The position numbers and the translations under genes are program-made. The notes under the pieces are model-generated. The model did not search any database, had not been told where the DNA came from, and was given only the letters and a program-made list of their open reading frames with translations. Positions 53,441 to 62,510 of a stretch of DNA of 64,000 nucleotides are shown piece after piece (position 1 is the first letter of the stretch; each line of letters starts with the position of its first letter). The DNA is from Actinomycetospora cinnamomea. GTDB taxonomy: Bacteria > Actinomycetota > Actinomycetes > Mycobacteriales > Pseudonocardiaceae. Where the stretch lies: contig NZ_QEKW01000010.1 in NCBI RefSeq assembly GCF_003096675.1, forward strand, positions 62,001 to 126,000, given 5' to 3'.

Positions 53441-54766
53441 GTGGCCGATCTCCCCGACATCGCGCGACCGCCGCGCGCGCTGGTCGAGCTGCCCGAGCCC
53501 CCGGAGCCGTCGCACACCGCGGTCCGGGAGGCACTGGAGCGTGCCGCCGGCGGTGCACTCGCGGGCGACCCCGAGCACCGGGCCGTCCTCGCCGACGCGA
53601 CGGCGCTGCTCGCGGCGCGGGGCCACGAGCTCGACGCGCTGCTCGGCCTGGCCGCCGCCCGGCGCGACGCGCACCTCGCCGGTGAGGGGCGCCCGGGCGT
53701 CGTCACCTACAGCCCCAAGGTGTTCGTCCCGCTGACCCGCCTGTGCCGGGACCGCTGCCACTACTGCACCTTCGCCACCGTGCCCGGGCGGCTGCCCGCG
53801 GCCTACCTCGAGCGCGACGAGGTCCTCGCGATCGCCCGCGAGGGCGCCGCGCAGGGCTGCACCGAGGTGCTGTTCACCCTCGGTGACCGGCCCGAGGACC
53901 GCTGGGCGGCGGCCCGCGACTGGCTCGGCGCCCGCGGCCTGGGCTCGACGCTCGACCACGTGCACGACTCCGCCGCGGCGGTCCTCCACGAGACCGGCCT
54001 GTTGCCCCACCTCAACCCCGGCGTCATGGACCTCGTCGAGCTCCAGCGGCTCCGGGCGGTCGCTCCGTCGATGGGGATGATGCTCGAGACCACCGCGACG
54101 CGGCTGTGGTCGCAGCCGGGCGGGGCGCACTTCGGCTCGCCGGACAAGGAGCCGGCGCTGCGCCGCCGCGTCGTCGACGACGCGGGCCGGGCGCGTGTGC
54201 CGTTCACCACGGGCATCCTCGTCGGCATCGGCGAGCACCGCGCCGAGCGTGCGCAGTCGCTGCTCGAGCTCGCGGCGTCGGCGCGGCGCGGCGAGCACGT
54301 GCAGGAGGTCATCGTCCAGAACTTCCGCGCCAAGCCCGACACCGCCATGCGCGGTGAGCCCGACGCCGAGTTCGACGCCTTCGTCGCGGCGGTGGCCGTC
54401 GCGCGGCTGATCATGCCACTCGGTGTCAGCGTCCAGGCGCCGCCGAACCTGGCCGGCGAGCTGGACGACACCCAGAGCGCCGCCGCCGAGCAGGCCCTGC
54501 TCCTGCGCGCCGGCATCGACGACTGGGGCGGGGTCTCGCCCGTGACACCCGACCACGTCAACCCCGAGCGGCCCTGGCCCGGGCTCGACGCGCTGCGGGC
54601 CGTCACCGCGGCGGCGGGCTTCACCCTCACCCCGAGGTTGACGATCTACCCGCGCTACGTCCACGACCCGAACCGCTGGCTGCACCCCGACCTCGTCGAC
54701 CCCGTGATCGCGCTGGCCGACGCGCGGGGGCTGGCGCGCGTGCGTCAGCCGGCGGGCGTGGGGTGA
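53441..54766 (+). CDS. cofG: 7,8-didemethyl-8-hydroxy-5-deazariboflavin (FO) synthase subunit CofG
   Basis: 441 residues, radical SAM. The [4Fe-4S] cysteines are Cys102, Cys106 and Cys109 in TRLCRDRCHYCTFATVPGRL. Other conserved segments are EVLFTLGDRPEDRW, STLDHVHDSAAAVLHETGLL, MGMMLETTATRLWS, VQNFRAKPDTAM, VQAPPNLAGEL and GGVSPVTPDHVNPERPWP. With CofH it makes the F420 chromophore FO from tyrosine and the ribityl-diaminouracil. Actinobacteria normally have both halves fused as FbiC. Here CofG is separate and looks intact. GTG 53441 has no ribosome binding site; a TACGTT hexamer 8-13 bp upstream suggests a leaderless message. Confidence 0.9.
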   Translation: MADLPDIARPPRALVELPEPPEPSHTAVREALERAAGGALAGDPEHRAVLADATALLAARGHELDALLGLAAARRDAHLAGEGRPGVVTYSPKVFVPLTRLCRDRCHYCTFATVPGRLPAAYLERDEVLAIAREGAAQGCTEVLFTLGDRPEDRWAAARDWLGARGLGSTLDHVHDSAAAVLHETGLLPHLNPGVMDLVELQRLRAVAPSMGMMLETTATRLWSQPGGAHFGSPDKEPALRRRVVDDAGRARVPFTTGILVGIGEHRAERAQSLLELAASARRGEHVQEVIVQNFRAKPDTAMRGEPDAEFDAFVAAVAVARLIMPLGVSVQAPPNLAGELDDTQSAAAEQALLLRAGIDDWGGVSPVTPDHVNPERPWPGLDALRAVTAAAGFTLTPRLTIYPRYVHDPNRWLHPDLVDPVIALADARGLARVRQPAGVG

Positions 54767-55896
54767 CGGCACCGGTGCGCACCCACCTCGCCCGCGCCGA
54801 GTCCGACCCCGCGGGCCTGCCCGACGACGCCTACGCCGAGCTCCTCACCGCCGACGGGGACGACCTCGAGGCGCTGTGTGCCCTGGCCGACCACCTGCGG
54901 CGCGAGGCGGTGGGCGACCAGCTGACCTTCGTCGCCAACCGCAACCTCGACACCCCCGTCGCGGCCGACCCCGGGCGCGCCGACCCCCTCGTCGACGAGG
55001 CGTGGGCGCTGGGCGCCACCGAGGTCTGCGTGCAGGGGCCGCTGCCCGCCGACGCTCCCACGACGGCCGCGCTCGACCTCGTCGCCCGCATCACCGGCCG
55101 TGCACCGCTGCACCTGCACGCCTTCCGGCCCGCCGAGGTCGCCGACGCGGCGGCGCGCCTGGCGCTGAGCCCGCGCGAGTTCCTGACCGCCGCCCGTGAC
55201 GCCGGCCTCGGGTCGGTGCCCGGCACGGCGGCGCGCATCCTCGACGACGGCATCCGCGCCTGGCTCACCGGCGGCACCGACATCCCCGCCGCGCGCTGGA
55301 CCGAGCTGGTGACCACGGCGCACGAGGTGGGCCTGCGCTCGACGGCGACGATGGTCTACGGCCACGTCGAGACGCCCGCCGAGCAGGTCGCCCACCTGCG
55401 CGCGCTCGCCACGATCCAGGACCGCACGGGCGGGTTCACCGAGTTCATCCCCATGCCGATCCTGCCCGAGGCCCTGCCGACCGCACGGCGTGTCGCCGAC
55501 CGAGGATGTGGCGATCCTGGCGTCGAACGCCAGCAAAGCCGCATTGCTCGCACGCGCAGCGTGCGCTCGAGCACCCGGGAGACGCGCGCGCTGTACGCGG
55601 TGGCGCGGTTGCTGCTGCACGGGCGGATCGATCACGTCCAGGCCGCGTGGCCCAAACTCGGTGCCGAGCTCACGGTCGCCGTCCTGCGCGGGGGTGCCGA
55701 CGACGCGGGCGGGCTGCTGCTCGACGGCGCCCTCGACCCCGCGGCCGGGGCCGAGGCCGGGCGCCGGCTCACCCTCGGTGACGTGGAGCGCCTCGCCGCC
55801 GCGCTGGGCCGCACGCCCCGCCAGCGCACGACCGTCTACGGCGACGCGTCGCCCGAGCGGCAGGCGGTGCTGCGCGAGCTCGCGGCCCCACGATGA
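54763..55896 (+). CDS. cofH: Degenerate CofH homologue lacking the radical SAM cysteines
   Basis: 377 residues overlapping cofG by 4 bp. CofH landmarks remain: VGDQLTFVANRN, GATEVCVQG, HLHAFRPAEV, PGTAARILDD, TTAHEVGLRSTATMVYGHVE, QDRTGGFTEFIPMP and RLLLHGRIDHVQAAWPKLG. Directly after NRN (residues 59-61), where CofH has the C-x3-C-x2-C cluster, about 18 residues are missing; the only cysteines are at 39, 89 and 248. Residues about 242-264 are encoded by repeat B instead of the usual HQN-to-ARPGPT segment. The frame is open throughout. FO synthase activity of this half seems impossible without another CofH or FbiC elsewhere. Confidence 0.85.
   Translation: MTAPVRTHLARAESDPAGLPDDAYAELLTADGDDLEALCALADHLRREAVGDQLTFVANRNLDTPVAADPGRADPLVDEAWALGATEVCVQGPLPADAPTTAALDLVARITGRAPLHLHAFRPAEVADAAARLALSPREFLTAARDAGLGSVPGTAARILDDGIRAWLTGGTDIPAARWTELVTTAHEVGLRSTATMVYGHVETPAEQVAHLRALATIQDRTGGFTEFIPMPILPEALPTARRVADRGCGDPGVERQQSRIARTRSVRSSTRETRALYAVARLLLHGRIDHVQAAWPKLGAELTVAVLRGGADDAGGLLLDGALDPAAGAEAGRRLTLGDVERLAAALGRTPRQRTTVYGDASPERQAVLRELAAPR
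55486..55553. repeat. Dispersed repeat, family B, copy 2, inside cofH
   Basis: 68 bp, close to copy 1, with a perfect inner hairpin CTGGCGT/ACGCCAG around CGA (55517-55533). It is read in frame as residues about 242-264 of CofH, including DRGCGDPGVERQQSRIART. Confidence 0.85.
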
Positions 55897-57353
55897 GCGA
55901 GCCCACCGAGGTCGACGTCGCCGTCGTCGGCGCGGGGTTCGCGGGGATCGGGCTCGGGGTCCGCCTCGCGCGGCGGCGTCGCGAGTCGTTCGTGCTGCTC
56001 GAACGCGCGCACGGGGTCGGCGGCACGTGGCGCGACAACCGCTACCCCGGCGTCGCCTGCGACGTCCCGTCGCACCTCTACTCGTTCTCGTTCCGTCCCA
56101 AGCCGGACTGGTCGCGGGTGTTCGCACCGGGCGCGGAGATCCACTCCTACCTGCGCGACTGCGCCCGCGACGAGGGCCTCGACCCCCACCTGCGCCTGGG
56201 CACCGAGATGCAGCACGCCCGGTGGGACGGGGCGCGGTGGCGGGTCGCGACGTCGGCCGGCACCTACCGGGCCCGCGTGCTCGTCGTGGCCGCCGGACGG
56301 CTCTCCGAGCCGCGGATCCCGGAGATCCCGGGCCTGTCGGGGTTCGACGGTCCGGTGTTCCACTCCGCGCGCTGGGACTCCTCCGCCGACCTCGCCGGGC
56401 GCCGGGTCGGCGTCGTCGGCACCGGGGCGTCGGCGGCCCAGATCGTGCCCGCGCTGGCCGGGACGGCCGCCGAGCTCGTCGTCTTCCAGCGCACGCCCCC
56501 GTGGGTGGTGCCGCGCGGCGACCGCGCCTACTCCGCCGAGGAGCGCCGCGGCTTCGCTCTGGACCCCGGCGCCGAGCGGGCGCTGCGCGAGGAGCTGTTC
56601 GACGACGCCGAGCGCGCCATCGACGCCCGCCGCCGCGTGCGCCCCGACATCGACCGTCTGCGCCGCCGCGCCCTGGACCACCTCGCCGCGCAGGTGCCCG
56701 ACCCGCGGCTGCGGGCCCTGCTCCGGCCCGACTACGAGATCGGTTGCAAGCGCATCGTCATCTCCGACGACCTCTACCCCGCGCTGTCCCGCGACGACGT
56801 CACCCTCGAGCCCAGCGCACTCGCCCGCGTCGAGAAGTCGGCGGCGGTCGCGGCGTCGGGCGCCCACCACCCGCTCGACGCCCTCGTGCTCGCCACCGGC
56901 TTCTGGACCACCCGCCTGCCGTTCGCCCAGCGCATCGAGGGCCGCCACGGGCTGCTGGCCGAGCGGTGGGCCGGCGGCATGACCGCGCACGCCTCCACCG
57001 CGGTGCACGGCTTCCCCAACATGTTCGTGCTCAACGGGCCCAACGCGAGCCTCGGGCACAACTCCGCGGTCTACATGATCGAGACGCAGATCGACCACGT
57101 CCTCGGCGCGCTCGACCACCTCGCCGCGCGGCCCGGCGTGCCGCTGGAGGTCACCGCCGAGGCCGAGGCGGCGTACACCCGCGAGATCGACGCGATGGCC
57201 GCCGACACGGTGTGGCTCCAGGGCGGGTGCCGCAGCTGGTACGTCGACGAGGACAGCGGGCGGCTGACGCTGCTGTGGCCGGGGACGGCGCGGTCGTTCC
57301 GGGCCCGCAACGGGACGTTCGACCCCCGGCCCTACGGCGCGGCCGGCGCGTGA
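55893..57353 (+). CDS. Baeyer-Villiger-type flavin monooxygenase
   Basis: 486 residues. The FAD motif is VVGAGFAGIGLGVRLA (residues 11-26), GVGGTWRDNRYPGVACDVPS is the BVMO GGTW segment, FDGPVFHSARWD matches the F-x-G-x3-H-x3-W fingerprint, and the NADPH motif is VGVVGTGASAAQIVP. The C-terminal VLATGFWTTRLPF and GPNASLGHNS are typical. It oxidises ketones to esters or S/N atoms. ATG 55893 overlaps the cofH stop by 4 bp, so it is translationally coupled to a defunct cofH. A link to F420 is not evident. Confidence 0.9.
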   Translation: MSEPTEVDVAVVGAGFAGIGLGVRLARRRRESFVLLERAHGVGGTWRDNRYPGVACDVPSHLYSFSFRPKPDWSRVFAPGAEIHSYLRDCARDEGLDPHLRLGTEMQHARWDGARWRVATSAGTYRARVLVVAAGRLSEPRIPEIPGLSGFDGPVFHSARWDSSADLAGRRVGVVGTGASAAQIVPALAGTAAELVVFQRTPPWVVPRGDRAYSAEERRGFALDPGAERALREELFDDAERAIDARRRVRPDIDRLRRRALDHLAAQVPDPRLRALLRPDYEIGCKRIVISDDLYPALSRDDVTLEPSALARVEKSAAVAASGAHHPLDALVLATGFWTTRLPFAQRIEGRHGLLAERWAGGMTAHASTAVHGFPNMFVLNGPNASLGHNSAVYMIETQIDHVLGALDHLAARPGVPLEVTAEAEAAYTREIDAMAADTVWLQGGCRSWYVDEDSGRLTLLWPGTARSFRARNGTFDPRPYGAAGA

Positions 57354-57436
57354 CCCTCGGCCACGCGGGGTAGCTACGGGCCGCGCGGGCGGTCCGGTCC
57401 GCGCCCGTCGGGGACCGCGAGAGGACGCCGCCCGCC

Positions 57437-58498
57437 ATGACCAGCGCCAGCACGACCGACACGGACCACGGAGCGGGGTCGAGCGAGCCGACCCGGATGG
57501 AGAAGCTGCGCGCCCGTTATCCGTGGCTCGACCACCTGATCCGCGCGGCGACCCGCTACACCGAGAAGCACGGCGACCACTACGCCGCGGCCATCACCTT
57601 CTTCTCCATCCTCGCCCTCGTCCCGCTGCTGATGGTCGCGTTCGCCGCCGCCGGGTTCGTGCTGGCCAACAACCAGGAGCTGCTCACCCAGCTGCAGCAG
57701 GGCATCACCGCCGCGGTGCCGCCCGGGCTCGGCGATCTGATCAACGGGGTCATCGAGCAGGCGATCGCGCAGCGCAACGCGGTCGGCGTCATCGGCCTCC
57801 TGGGCGCCCTGTTCACCGGGCTCGGGTGGATGGGGAACCTCCGGGAGGCCCTGTCCGAGCAGTGGGACCAGCGCGACGAGCCGCCGTCGATCCTCAAGCG
57901 CTACGGCGGCGACCTGCTCGCCATGATCGGCCTCGGGCTCGCCTTCGCGCTCTCCTTCGCCGTCACCGCGGTCGGGACGGGGCTCTCGAACACCGTCCTC
58001 GAGTTCCTGGGCCTCGGTGACGAGTCCTGGGCGCGGTTCCTGTTCTTCCTCGCCGGCCTCGCGATCACGCTGGCGGCGAACTGGTTGGTGTTCCTCTGGG
58101 TGATCGCCCGGCTGCCCCGCGAGCCGGTCACCCTGCGCTCGGCGGTCCGCGCCGCCCTGCTCGGTGCGGTCGGCTTCGTGATCCTCCAGCAGGTCATGAC
58201 CGTCTACATCGCGAGCGTCACGAGCTCGCCCGCCGGCGCGGCGTTCGGGCCGATCATCGGTCTGCTGGTGTTCACCAACTTCGTCTCGCGCTTCATCCTC
58301 TTCGTCACCGCCTGGGCCGCCACGCTCAAGGAGAACCAGCGCGAGGAGCTGCCCGAGCCCGCGCCGGTGATCGTCCGCCCGGCGGTCACCGTGGGCCGCA
58401 CCCCCGGCCCGCGGGCCACGGCCGGGCTGCTCGGGGCGGGCGCGCTGCTCGGCGTGCTCGGCCTCGGACTCGGGGGCCGGCGCCGCGACCGCGGCTGA
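57437..58498 (+). CDS. YihY/BrkB family inner membrane protein
   Basis: 353 residues with six hydrophobic segments. Family features are YAAAITFFSILALVPLLMVA, NNQELLTQLQQGI, GLGWMGNLREALSEQWD, FLWVIARLPREPVTLRSAVRAA and GPIIGLLVFTNFVSRFILF. The mycobacterial counterpart (YhjD-like) lies in the icd region as here. Transport of a polymer precursor or lipid is suspected in the family but not settled. ATG 57437. Confidence 0.85.
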   Translation: MTSASTTDTDHGAGSSEPTRMEKLRARYPWLDHLIRAATRYTEKHGDHYAAAITFFSILALVPLLMVAFAAAGFVLANNQELLTQLQQGITAAVPPGLGDLINGVIEQAIAQRNAVGVIGLLGALFTGLGWMGNLREALSEQWDQRDEPPSILKRYGGDLLAMIGLGLAFALSFAVTAVGTGLSNTVLEFLGLGDESWARFLFFLAGLAITLAANWLVFLWVIARLPREPVTLRSAVRAALLGAVGFVILQQVMTVYIASVTSSPAGAAFGPIIGLLVFTNFVSRFILFVTAWAATLKENQREELPEPAPVIVRPAVTVGRTPGPRATAGLLGAGALLGVLGLGLGGRRRDRG

Positions 58499-58500
58499 GC

Positions 58501-59790
58501 TCACGGACCGGCGTCGGCCGGCGGCCCCAGCCACGCGCACGCCATCAGCGCGAGCTCGACGTCGAGGCGGTCGCCCCCGAGCGGCCGACCGCGCACCTCG
58601 TGGGCGCGGGCGACCCGGTACTTGACCGTGTTGCGGTGCACCCGCAGCCGGCGGGCCGTGGCCGCGAGGCTCCCGCCCGTCGCCAGGAACGTCCGCAGCG
58701 TCTCGCGCAGCCGGGCGACGGCGGGGTCGGGGTCGGCCAGCGGCCCGAGGACCCGGCGGGTCCAGGCCCACGCGCCGTCGCGGTCGGCGCACAGCAGGGC
58801 CACGGCGCCGACCTCGTCGAACAGCGTCACCCTCGGCGGGTCCACCTCGACGGCGAGGGCGACGTCGTGGGCGCGCCGGGCCTGGTCGTGGGTGGTGCGG
58901 AAGCCCTCGACGCCGGCCATCGGTGCCCCGGCCGCCACCCGCAGGCCCGGTGCGTGGCGGGCGAGCACGGCCTCCACGACCGCGCGGGAGGGGGTGGTGT
59001 CGTCGCGGCACGGCAGCCACGCCCAGGCGCTGTCGCCGTCCCACGGCACCACGAGCGGGCGGCCGGCGGCGTCCAGCGCGGTGCCGAGGTCCAGCGCGAC
59101 CCGCTCGAGCGCGCCGAACGGGGCCTCCGCGCTCGGCGAGGACACGACGAGCCCGAGGTGGACCGCGGAGAACCGGTAGCCCAGCGTCGACTCCACGGCC
59201 AGCCGGTCGTCCGGCCCGGCCGGAGTCCGCCCGGCGAGGACGTCACGCACCCGGGCCACACGCAGCGCGTGCCGGCTGCGGCGCCCGCGGTCACGTTCGG
59301 CCTCGTAGGCCGCCACGACCTGCTGGGTCACGTGGTCGACGTACTCCATGACCACCAGCACGATGCGCTGCGACGCCGCCGCGGCCGCCGCCCCGGGGCG
59401 TCGTGCCGCCTCGGCGAACGCCCACTCCATGAGGTGCGCCTGGCCGACCCGGTAGGCCCGGATCAGCGCGTTGACGGGCACCTCGCGCTGCGCCAGCCGC
59501 CGGGCGTAGGCGACGGCCGCGGCCGGGGGCTCGACGCCGCGCGGGTCCAGGTCGTGGCGCAGCACGTGCAGGATCGTCTCGACGTTTCCCTCGACGCTCG
59601 CGCCGAGCAGGTCGCGCAGGCCGGGGTCGCCGCGCAGCTCGTCGATGCGCGTCGCGAGCACGTCGCTGATGGACGCGCTGACCTCCGTGCGCCGCGGGGC
59701 GAGCGCCGCCGCGACCTCGGCCACCGCGTCGCCGCCGGCGCCGTCGGTCCCGGCGTCGCTGCCGCGACGGTCGGGCTCGATGGTCACCAC
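58501..59790 (-). CDS. PucR/CdaR-type transcriptional regulator
   Basis: 429 residues. The N-terminal helical RsbRD-like domain (about 30-170) has QREVPVNALIRAYRVGQAHL. A GGDEF-like middle follows (about 215-330), then the PucR helix-turn-helix RTFLATGGSLAATARRLRVH with RNTVKYRVARAHEVRG near 380-405. It is divergent to an esterase/monooxygenase pair and probably controls them. It is the second PucR-type regulator in the window. ATG or GTG choice at 59790 follows the family length. Confidence 0.9.
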   Translation of the reverse strand: MVTIEPDRRGSDAGTDGAGGDAVAEVAAALAPRRTEVSASISDVLATRIDELRGDPGLRDLLGASVEGNVETILHVLRHDLDPRGVEPPAAAVAYARRLAQREVPVNALIRAYRVGQAHLMEWAFAEAARRPGAAAAAASQRIVLVVMEYVDHVTQQVVAAYEAERDRGRRSRHALRVARVRDVLAGRTPAGPDDRLAVESTLGYRFSAVHLGLVVSSPSAEAPFGALERVALDLGTALDAAGRPLVVPWDGDSAWAWLPCRDDTTPSRAVVEAVLARHAPGLRVAAGAPMAGVEGFRTTHDQARRAHDVALAVEVDPPRVTLFDEVGAVALLCADRDGAWAWTRRVLGPLADPDPAVARLRETLRTFLATGGSLAATARRLRVHRNTVKYRVARAHEVRGRPLGGDRLDVELALMACAWLGPPADAGP

Positions 59791-59890
59791 CCGCGATCAC
59801 CACCCGAGCGCCCGCCGACGGCCGCCGTCGGCCCTCCGCGCGACCGTAGCTTCCGTCGCGGTCGGCGACCAGCACGCGACCCCCCGTGAC

Positions 59891-59935
59891 GTCCTGGGGA
59901 CAAGGTCGCCCCCGACGTTCGTCCCGGGGGGACGA
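59891..59935. promoter_or_regulatory. Two related inverted repeats in the pucR-esterase divergent region
   Basis: GTCC-TGG-GGAC (59891-59901) and TCGTCCC-GGG-GGGACGA (59919-59935) share a GTCC-n-GGAC core, with centres 31 bp apart (about three helical turns). They lie 63-107 bp upstream of the esterase start. Candidate operator pair; binding is inferred. Confidence 0.4.
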
Positions 59936-59997
59936 GCGCGCACGCTGTGGTGCCGGTCACGGTGAGGGGGACCCGATCCCCGACCCCGGGAGCCCCC

Positions 59998-60945
59998 GTG
60001 CCCGTCCACCCCGAGGCCCAGACCCTGCTCGACGCGCTCGCCGAGCAGGGCATGCCGCCCATCGAGTGCATGACCGTGCCGCAGGCCCGCGAGGCCTGCG
60101 CGGCGTTCATCGACCTGCAGCCGCCGCCCGAGGACGTCGCCGACGTGACCGACCGGACGATCCCCGGCCCCGCGGGCGACATCCCGGTGCGGATCTACAC
60201 GCCGGCGGGCGCCGGGCCCCGCGGCGTGCTCGTCTACTTCCACGGCGGCGGCTGGGTGATCGGCGACCTCGAGACCGTCGACCGGCCCTGCCGCACGTTC
60301 GCCAACGCCGCCGACGTCGTCGTGGTGTCCGTCGACTACCGGCTGGCCCCCGAGCACGTGCAGCCCGCGGCCTTCGACGACTGCTACGCCGCCACCGTGT
60401 GGGTCGCCGAGCACGCCGACGAGCTGGGCGTCGACCCGACCCGGCTGGCGGTCGGCGGGGACTCGGCCGGCGGGCACCTCGCGGCCGCGGTCAGCCTCGC
60501 CGCCCGCGACCGGCGCGGCCCGGAGATCGCGTTCCAGATGCTGCTCTACCCGGTCGTCGACTTCGACTGGACGAGCCCCTCGATCACCGACAACGGCGAG
60601 GGGTACCTGCTCGGACGGGCCACCATGCAGTGGTTCTGGGCGCACTACCTGGGTGCGACGGACCCGGGGGACGACCCGATCGCCTTCCCGCTGCGCGCCG
60701 GGGACGTCTCCGGGCTGCCCCCGGCGTTCGTCGGCACCGCCGAGTACGACCCGCTGCGTGACGAGGGCGAGGCCTACGCCCGCAAGCTCGAGGCGGCCGG
60801 CACCACCGTCACCGCGACCCGCTACGACGGCATGATCCACGGCTTCCTCTGGACGCTGGGCGCCACGCCGTCGGGCACCCGCATGGTCGACGACGCCGTC
60901 GCCGCCCTCCGCCCCGCGCTGCGCTCCACGGCCGCGGCCGCCTGA
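59998..60945 (+). CDS. Alpha/beta hydrolase, hormone-sensitive lipase (esterase IV) type
   Basis: 315 residues from GTG 59998 (GGGAG upstream). HSL signatures are the oxyanion motif HGGGW (YFHGGGWVIGDL), the nucleophile GDSAGG (VGGDSAGGHLAAA), DYRLAPEH, the catalytic acid in AEYDPLRDEG and the His in GMIHGFLW. It is a soluble carboxylesterase for short to medium acyl chains. It is followed after 16 bp by a Baeyer-Villiger monooxygenase. Such pairs commonly cleave ketones: the monooxygenase makes the ester and the esterase opens it. Confidence 0.92.
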   Translation: MPVHPEAQTLLDALAEQGMPPIECMTVPQAREACAAFIDLQPPPEDVADVTDRTIPGPAGDIPVRIYTPAGAGPRGVLVYFHGGGWVIGDLETVDRPCRTFANAADVVVVSVDYRLAPEHVQPAAFDDCYAATVWVAEHADELGVDPTRLAVGGDSAGGHLAAAVSLAARDRRGPEIAFQMLLYPVVDFDWTSPSITDNGEGYLLGRATMQWFWAHYLGATDPGDDPIAFPLRAGDVSGLPPAFVGTAEYDPLRDEGEAYARKLEAAGTTVTATRYDGMIHGFLWTLGATPSGTRMVDDAVAALRPALRSTAAAA

Positions 60946-60961
60946 GACCCGAGGAGGGACC

Positions 60962-62473
60962 ATGACCGTCACCGAGACCCGCCCGTCGAACGCCGGCGAG
61001 GACACCGGCGGCGTCGAGCACGTCGACGTCGTCGTCATCGGGGCCGGCGTGTCCGGCATCGACGCCGGACACCACCTGCGCGAGCGCTTCGGAGACAAGA
61101 CGTTCGCCATCCTCGAGAAGATGCCCGGCCGGGGCGGCACGTGGTGGACCCACCGCTTCCCGGGCGCCCGCTCCGACTCGGATCTGTTCACCTACGGCTA
61201 CGCGCACAAGCCGTGGCGCGGGCCGTCGATCGCCACCTCCGAGGAGATCACCAACTACCTCGACGAGGTGATCGAGGAGGACGACCTCAAGGCGGCGATC
61301 CGCTACCGGCACGAGGTGACCGCGGCGTCCTGGTCGTCGGCCGAGCAGCGCTGGACCCTCGACGTCCACCGCGACGACACCGGCGAGAACCTGCAGATGA
61401 CCTGCGGCTTCCTCTGGATGTGCCAGGGCTACTACAACCACCAGGACCCCTACCGCCCCGACTGGCCCGGCACGGACCGCTACCGGGGTGTCATCGTCCA
61501 CCCGCAGACCTGGCCCGAGGACCTCGACTGGGAGGGCAAGCGCGTCGTCGTCATCGGCAGCGGCGCGACGGCGGCGACGGTCGTCCCGGCGATGGCGGAG
61601 AAGGCCGCGCACGTGACGATGCTGCAGCGCACGCCGACGTTCGTCGCGGCCGTGCCCAAGACCCACGAGCTCGCGGTCCAGCTGCGCGCGCTCGACATCC
61701 CCGAGGAGTGGACCCACGAGATCCTCCGCCGGGCCTACATCGAGCAGTTCAACGAGCTGACCCGCATGTGCCTGGAGACCCCGGAGGAGGCGCGGACCTG
61801 GCTCCTCGACGAGATGCGGCCATACCTTCCCGAGGGCTACGACGTCGAGAAGGACTTCAACCCGGGGTACCGCCCGTGGCAGCAGCGGATCGCGGTGGTG
61901 CCCGACGGCGACATCTTCACCGCCATCAGGGAGGGCCGGGCGTCGGTGGTCACCGACACCATCGACACCTTCACCGAGACCGGGATCCGGACCTCGTCGG
62001 GCGAGGAGCTCGAGGCGGACATCGTCGTGTCCGCCACCGGGTTCAACCTCACCGCCCTCGGCGACATCCCGTTCACCGTGGACGGCGAGCCGGTCGACGT
62101 GTCGCAGCGGATCACCTGGCGCGGGATCATGATCTCGGGTATCCCGAACATGGCCTACGTCTTCGGCTACTTCCGGCACAGCTGGACGCTGCGCGCCGAC
62201 CTCGTCTCCGACCTCGTGTGCCGCCTGCTGGCGCACATGGAGGCCCGGGGCGCGACGACGGTGACCCCGACGCTGCGGCCCGAGGACGCCGACATGGAGA
62301 TCCGGCCGTGGTCGGACCCGGAGAACTTCAACTCCGGCTACGTCATGCGCAGCCAGCACAAGATGTTCAAGCAGGGCGACCGGGCGCCGTGGACGCACAT
62401 GCACGAGTACGCCGAGGAGCGCCACACCCTGCCCGCCGCCGACCTCGACGACGGGACGCTGCAGTACGACTGA
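60962..62473 (+). CDS. EthA-like Baeyer-Villiger monooxygenase
   Basis: 503 residues. The FAD motif is VVIGAGVSGIDAGHHLRERF, EKMPGRGGTWWTHRFPGARS is the BVMO segment of the EthA/HAPMO branch, and YRGVIVHPQTWPE matches the F/Y-x-G-x3-H-x3-W-P fingerprint. The NADPH motif is VVVIGSGATAATVVP. SATGFNLTALGDIPF and PNMAYVFGYFRHSWTLR are typical of EthA. It probably converts a linear or cyclic ketone to an ester that the upstream esterase hydrolyses. GAGGAGG lies 4 bases before ATG 60962. The stop lies in a 14-bp tandem repeat. Confidence 0.93.
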   Translation: MTVTETRPSNAGEDTGGVEHVDVVVIGAGVSGIDAGHHLRERFGDKTFAILEKMPGRGGTWWTHRFPGARSDSDLFTYGYAHKPWRGPSIATSEEITNYLDEVIEEDDLKAAIRYRHEVTAASWSSAEQRWTLDVHRDDTGENLQMTCGFLWMCQGYYNHQDPYRPDWPGTDRYRGVIVHPQTWPEDLDWEGKRVVVIGSGATAATVVPAMAEKAAHVTMLQRTPTFVAAVPKTHELAVQLRALDIPEEWTHEILRRAYIEQFNELTRMCLETPEEARTWLLDEMRPYLPEGYDVEKDFNPGYRPWQQRIAVVPDGDIFTAIREGRASVVTDTIDTFTETGIRTSSGEELEADIVVSATGFNLTALGDIPFTVDGEPVDVSQRITWRGIMISGIPNMAYVFGYFRHSWTLRADLVSDLVCRLLAHMEARGATTVTPTLRPEDADMEIRPWSDPENFNSGYVMRSQHKMFKQGDRAPWTHMHEYAEERHTLPAADLDDGTLQYD

Positions 62474-62510
62474 CCCTCACCGACTGACCCTCACCGACTG
62501 GCCCTCACCG
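62471..62510. repeat. 14-bp tandem repeat at convergent gene ends
   Basis: TGACCCTCACCGAC occurs twice (62471-62484, 62485-62498), followed by a partial third copy with one change. The first copy supplies the TGA of the monooxygenase, and the third contains the stop (62505-62507, minus strand) of the acyl-CoA ligase. Confidence 0.85.
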
